Assembly (NCBI GenBank): GCA_903813345.2
Contig: CAIIXF020000010.1
Span: 7,617,169 to 7,681,168 of the forward strand
Source: Owenia fusiformis
Lineage: Eukaryota; Annelida; Polychaeta; Sabellida; Oweniidae
Direction: 5' to 3'
DNA length: 64,000 bases
Below, piece by piece: positions 59,412-64,000 of the stretch (positions within the stretch are counted from its first letter, which is position 1; each line of letters opens with the position of its first letter). The notes beneath the pieces were generated by a model that was given only the letters and a program-made list of their open reading frames with translations, had not been told where the DNA came from and did not search any database. Made by a program: the position numbers and the translations under genes.

Positions 59412-62400
59412 GTAAACTTTAAAACTTGGATCGGGAAATTCAAATCTTTAAAAGTTAATACCTGAATTTTTATACGCGTGCAGTTATGAACTTATGAGTG
59501 TTGAAACTGTGTACAAAATTAAGGATTCAGCTACTGAGCATTAACTTTAAGGAAAATAGAACAATTACTTTAGTTAAGATGTAAGCCTTGCCTTCTAGGC
59601 TATAACATTTCATAAGGGATCAACAATAATCTAGTCTAGTTCACAGTGCCTTTCTAAAATCATTGTCACAATTTTACAATAATTTTCGATCACACTGACA
59701 CTGTTATCATGCCTTTTTCAACAATAACTAATAATTTCAGTATATTTATGCCCGGGGTTTAGCACTCTTGCAAATCTGAGGGATGAAGACACACGGAATT
59801 AGTTGTGTACCTGAAAATAATGTTTGTTAGTTTGTATCCTTTTAATAATGCGCTATAATGCCGCTAAATGGTCTCGTGGTGCTTGTTTTTCACCTGTGCT
59901 TACATTTAAATAACATTGTATTTCAACATAGGTTGTGACTTGGAAAAAGCTATGAGTGCCTCTCACCAGTTCCGATTTTTGGAAAATCATTTTAAAAGTG
60001 CATTTTCTACTTCTTAAAAATTAATCTAAGATAATCTTTTCCTCATTTTTATTTCATGAAGAGATAAAACAGATCTAAAACTTTATGAGAGGCATGATAA
60101 AATTGATATTAGACAATCATATCTTGGACCATAAATATGCTTTCAATATTAGAGCATAGTGGTAAATATGAAGATGACTTTTTGGTGGACAAAATTAGGT
60201 GAAATAATAAATAATCATTACATGGAATATGTTCTTTTTAGCTTTATCCCAATTCAAAAGTTCTATTTTTTTTCGAAATTAGCAATTGTATTGATTGTAT
60301 TCAATTTGTATTGATATGTACGTAGAACTCTTGAAATTAAAAAATTAGAAAAAGATAATCTTTCCAGAAAACCCTTTTGGAAAATTTGGAAAGATGAGGC
60401 TTGAAGTGTGGTGAATGATTTTTCGGGGAGTCAAGATTGATATTTTATTATCCTTGGGACTTTTTATGTGAATGAAAACACAATGCTCTAAATATTGAAA
60501 GCATATTCATGGTCCAAGAGATGATCAATTTTAACACCACACGTGGTCTACTTTAGATTAAAGATGCTCCTGGAATTTGTCCTTTCTAAAAAAGATGAGG
60601 AAGACAACTTGCAGTTTCATCTCTATTTTTACAGTATTCACCTTTAGGGATTTAAGCCCTGGATTCATTGAATAAATGTACTAAGATTTAAACCATGTGT
60701 CTTGAATCAAGTCTTTGAATGAAAGTGGCAGCCCGATTTCAAAATCTAGGTTAAAAGACATGAGTCCATAAAGCATCCACAATTCGAGTCATGTTCTTAA
60801 ATTCTCTTCTTTTGTACAGTATCACTTAAAAGGATTTTTGCAAGGAAACTTGTGAGGGTTTTGCAAAATTTGTCATTTTGACCTGCTTTGCTATTCCTTA
60901 CATGCTTTATGATAGGATTTGCTTTCACTCAAGGACCAGCTTGAAATTATGAAATTGATGAGGGTAATCCATTTCACTTGTTCTAAAAATACCCATACAC
61001 TTTGTTGTAAAATTAAGAATGCATATCATTTGAAATACAGTTCTGAAATACTGGCTGAAATTTGATTTATCATGCCTGGCTACATGTGCATGTAACTTTA
61101 AAAGTTGCTTTGATCTTTGGGGAGTTATTTTTCCATCCACTTTCAACTAAAAATCAAACAAGAAACAAATCAATATTTCATAGTCAATATATTTATTCCC
61201 ATGCAATCAGGTTGCACAGACTATATATTTTACAATAATACAAATAGTATAATAAAATTCTATATAACATTCACTTGAACACAGAGATCTTTTTCACCCA
61301 ATGGCTGTATGGAACATACTTTCTTAAAAATAAATGACAAATTGTTTTTTTGTAATATTTTCTTATATATAAGGCCCGACAATTGCTCACCAGCCCAGCA
61401 GACAACTTGCATTTGTTAAATATTACAGTCGTTACATTTTTCCACAACTCGACAACACAACCCCACACCAAATGGCTAGCTAAGACCAACTCAAATAAAA
61501 TGATTTTGAAACATTACAAAGCTAAAAAACAAAACAAATGAAATAAAATATCAGCCATTTCATCTGAAAACCAAAATCTACTTGTTCACCCCAAATACTT
61601 TTGTTTTTAATGTAAATTACAAGTTTTTAGCCTGCTGTAAAGGGGCTTTTACCTTTGCCTATTACCAGTGAGAGGGTTGAGTATCTCTACTTCTATTCTA
61701 AACTGTTTTAATGATGTAACTGAAACGATATACAGAAATCTGATATCAGTCTTATAATAAGATGATTATGTCATTGATCTTGTTCTAATATGATTAATTT
61801 CATTTCATATTGGTTTTTGTAAAAGACATGAAACATTTTTTAGAATTATCTATAGTATTCCTTCAAATACCATATGACAGAATAGCATTCATTTAAGAGG
61901 TCAATGTACAAGAACGTTACTGCTAAATATTAGTGTACCAAGTCTACAACACAATCTACAAGAAATCTTTCAAATTGAGATGATACTCAGGCATTCATGG
62001 CCAAGAGTTATTGTTTTGTTTTAAACCTTCAAAATATATCCACATTCATTCTTTGTCAAACAACTGCCTTAGTTCAAATTGTTAGTACTTTTCTACCTTT
62101 TAACTGCTCTACATCCATTCTATCATATTACAATATTTACATGATACATTTACATTATTGCATATTTGACTTACTCCCAACATTTATCTGACTCAACCCT
62201 CAGCTTAGAATAGCCTTAACACAGTATAACATGTCTTATTGGAGCACCCTTGGTACCTGTTAAAATAATTCAACTTTCAAAGATTTTACAATACTTCAGA
62301 TCAAGATTTAAGATATTTTTTGTACACCATATTCTGTTCTTGTATGTGTGGGTATAATCGTCTTAAAATGATGCTATCTACTACGTCTAATTATGTAAAC

Positions 62401-63358
62401 CATGTGTATTATTTAACAATAAATTGAAATTGAAAGAGTTTTCCTATGGTGGTGGTCTGTTTTTAATTTACTTACATTTCTAATCTAGGCCTATAAGATG
62501 AATAAGAAAAAGATATGAACTAAGAAACATGTGTTCAGACTGATATTATCAAATGGTAGATAAGAAACAAACAAAAACAGCATTCCTGGGAAACACGTAA
62601 AAGGGAATTATGAAATACTGACACATTGAATAGTTATTAAGAATTCAAATCTCTAATAAACCATTGTTACGGACTCCATCTCTACACACTTCAAGATGTC
62701 AGACTTATTTTCCTTTTCTCATTTCACTACATCCTGATATCATTAGTTTCTTCTGCACTTTGTCAGTATTAACTGCTGAAAAGGCAATGACGGTGAAATG
62801 GGATGAATTTGGAAAACAACACATTCCTTTCCTGTAGGGAAAAACATGCTGTCCATTGTTTTCAGCCTAATTTTGGTCACCAAATTAAACTTTCAACACC
62901 ATTCTAACTTTGTAGAGGTATTATCTATTTATGCAATAAAAAGGAGAAGAACAAGATTATCTTCTTAGAAATAACATTTTGAAAAATGTGTTGAGATAGG
63001 GTCCTAATCCATGGTTTTGCGGATTGGAGAAAACATATATTTTGCCGAGAAATGTCATATTTATGATGAGAAGACTCATGGTCAAAGATATGACTCTGAA
63101 TCACTTGCTATGTCATTTATTTGTTGAAAACTCATGAAAAGATGTAACATTACACAGCAATACTTAACAGATCGATGACGTATTTAACTTTTACTTTGTA
63201 GTCTAGAGCACAGGCTTAAGAAAATAAATCAATTTCCATGTAAAAGCAGAGATCACCATTTCTTGTGACTGTGCAATAGACTGTGATTTATGATGTATGA
63301 ACATGAATGAAATTTCAACATGTGAATCTGGTCTACTGCAATGTATCACTGCACTCTA

Positions 63359-64000
63359 CTAACTAGATTTGGCTGCATTAGGGCCCTGCTTAATGGGTGA
63401 ATCTCCCAGAAAAATCACCTCCCTTTCCTGTTCCATGATTCTATACTGCTGTTTTGGTTGTTGAGGTATTACATAGACTTCCGGCGCCTTGGGCTTCGAT
63501 ATATAAAACTTTTGGGCTGGTTCTTGAGTCTTGTCAGGTGCCTTATTAAGACATTTTTTAAAAGCTGGATGCAAGTTATTGGCATTTGGTTTATTCACTG
63601 GCTTCACGGCCATTACGATAGGGTTGCCATGCATAGTTTTATGTTGAACTGGTTTAACTGATAATGTTTGTCTTTGTGCTAAAGAGGTTATTATATTGCT
63701 AGCCAAAGCTCCTGTATTCAAAGGTGAGGACCCCGTGGCTGTTTGGCTAAGGGGTGTACATCCTAGACTACCAGGGGAGGTTGTTATCTTTTTCATTGCT
63801 TGAAATCTTTCCATATTTGAGACAAACTGTTGAGGAGCAGGAATTGGTTTAGGTTTTACAAGATTCACAGGGCCTGTTTCCTTAGGTGGGGGCAGGGTGA
63901 CCGTAAATTGAGTAATAGAATTTTTAGCTTTGGGGGTGGTGGATGTAGTTGGCTTGGGGGTGGGAGTGGTTACTTTGGTAGGTTTTCCTCCAGGTGTATT
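63359..64000 (-). CDS. 3'-terminal coding exon of an unidentified Pro/Lys/Thr-rich protein (partial)
   Basis: An open frame enters from beyond the right edge and ends with TAA or TAG-type stop at 63359-63361 after 213 residues. It is rich in Thr, Pro, Lys and Gln with no cysteine-rich or enzymatic motif. Visible features are a TPKPTTSTTPK stretch, FVSNMERFQAMKK, and the C-terminal REVIFLGDSPIKQG, which holds a Ser-Pro site. Composition suggests a disordered nuclear or regulatory protein tail. It is not recognised. In-frame sequence is open upstream to the edge, so the ATG at 63868 is not a start. Its 3' UTR should lie to the left. Confidence 0.6.
   Translation of the reverse strand, partial: NTPGGKPTKVTTPTPKPTTSTTPKAKNSITQFTVTLPPPKETGPVNLVKPKPIPAPQQFVSNMERFQAMKKITTSPGSLGCTPLSQTATGSSPLNTGALASNIITSLAQRQTLSVKPVQHKTMHGNPIVMAVKPVNKPNANNLHPAFKKCLNKAPDKTQEPAQKFYISKPKAPEVYVIPQQPKQQYRIMEQEREVIFLGDSPIKQGPNAAKSS

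Larger units (their letters stand above)
57479..63358. other. Long gene-poor stretch; receptor 3' flank on the left, 3' UTR of the terminal minus-strand gene on the right
   Basis: No coding exon is supported. AATAAA near 58004 may end the receptor transcript. TTTATT at 61192-61197 is a possible minus-strand polyadenylation signal for the gene ending at 63359. Contents seen: MITE (58208-58360), foldback (58609-58757), a GCCCGTAGCCAG-family end (59070-59130) and an NRF1-type palindrome (59402-59411). The rest shows nothing recognisable. Confidence 0.4.

Overview
This is eukaryotic nuclear DNA from an animal. It is AT-rich, with long introns bounded by GT/AG sites and many diverged dispersed repeats. 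The gene content and repeat style (an intronless somatomedin-B/7TM receptor, CR1/L2-like LINE fragments, foldback and minisatellite-bearing elements) fit a lophotrochozoan such as a mollusc or brachiopod. The phylum is an inference.

Layout. 1-1560: a 5'-truncated LINE fragment with an A-rich tail. 1970-19766 (+): a complete 20-exon gene for the IQ-motif protein IQCH, with an RFX X-box 112 bp upstream of the ATG. Its first intron holds a compact LTR retrotransposon without coding capacity (2712-4169) and two diverged LTR relatives. 19767-27015: 3' flank and intergenic DNA with a perfect 10 x 28 bp minisatellite. 27016-41210 (-): a complete 6-exon follistatin gene. 41211-45594: intergenic DNA with a decayed 29-bp minisatellite. 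45595-54061 (-): a complete 13-exon AGGF1 gene (coiled coil, OCRE, FHA, G-patch) with a LINE fragment in intron 7. 54986-57478 (+): an intronless 830-residue somatomedin-B/class-B-like 7TM receptor, head-to-head with AGGF1. 57479-63358: no gene recognised, but a small MITE and a foldback are present. 63359-64000 (-): the 3'-terminal coding exon of an unidentified gene that continues past the window.

The genes do not form a pathway. IQCH is a sperm/flagellum-associated calmodulin-binding-type protein, follistatin a secreted activin/BMP antagonist, AGGF1 a nuclear/RNA-associated or angiogenic factor, and the receptor a membrane protein. All three spliced models were built by hand from splice sites. 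Their phases agree at every junction and the summed lengths are divisible by three (1136, 343 and 730 residues).

The most unusual signals are repeat-borne. First, a TRIM-type LTR element (matching TATG flanks, tRNA-Leu-type primer site, polypurine tract) has LTRs carrying a tRNA-derived segment with A- and B-box-like sequences. This resembles the 5S-bearing Cassandra elements of plants but with a tRNA. Second, two consecutive AGGF1 introns contain minisatellites whose unit copies the 3' splice junction of the following exon, giving arrays of decoy acceptors.
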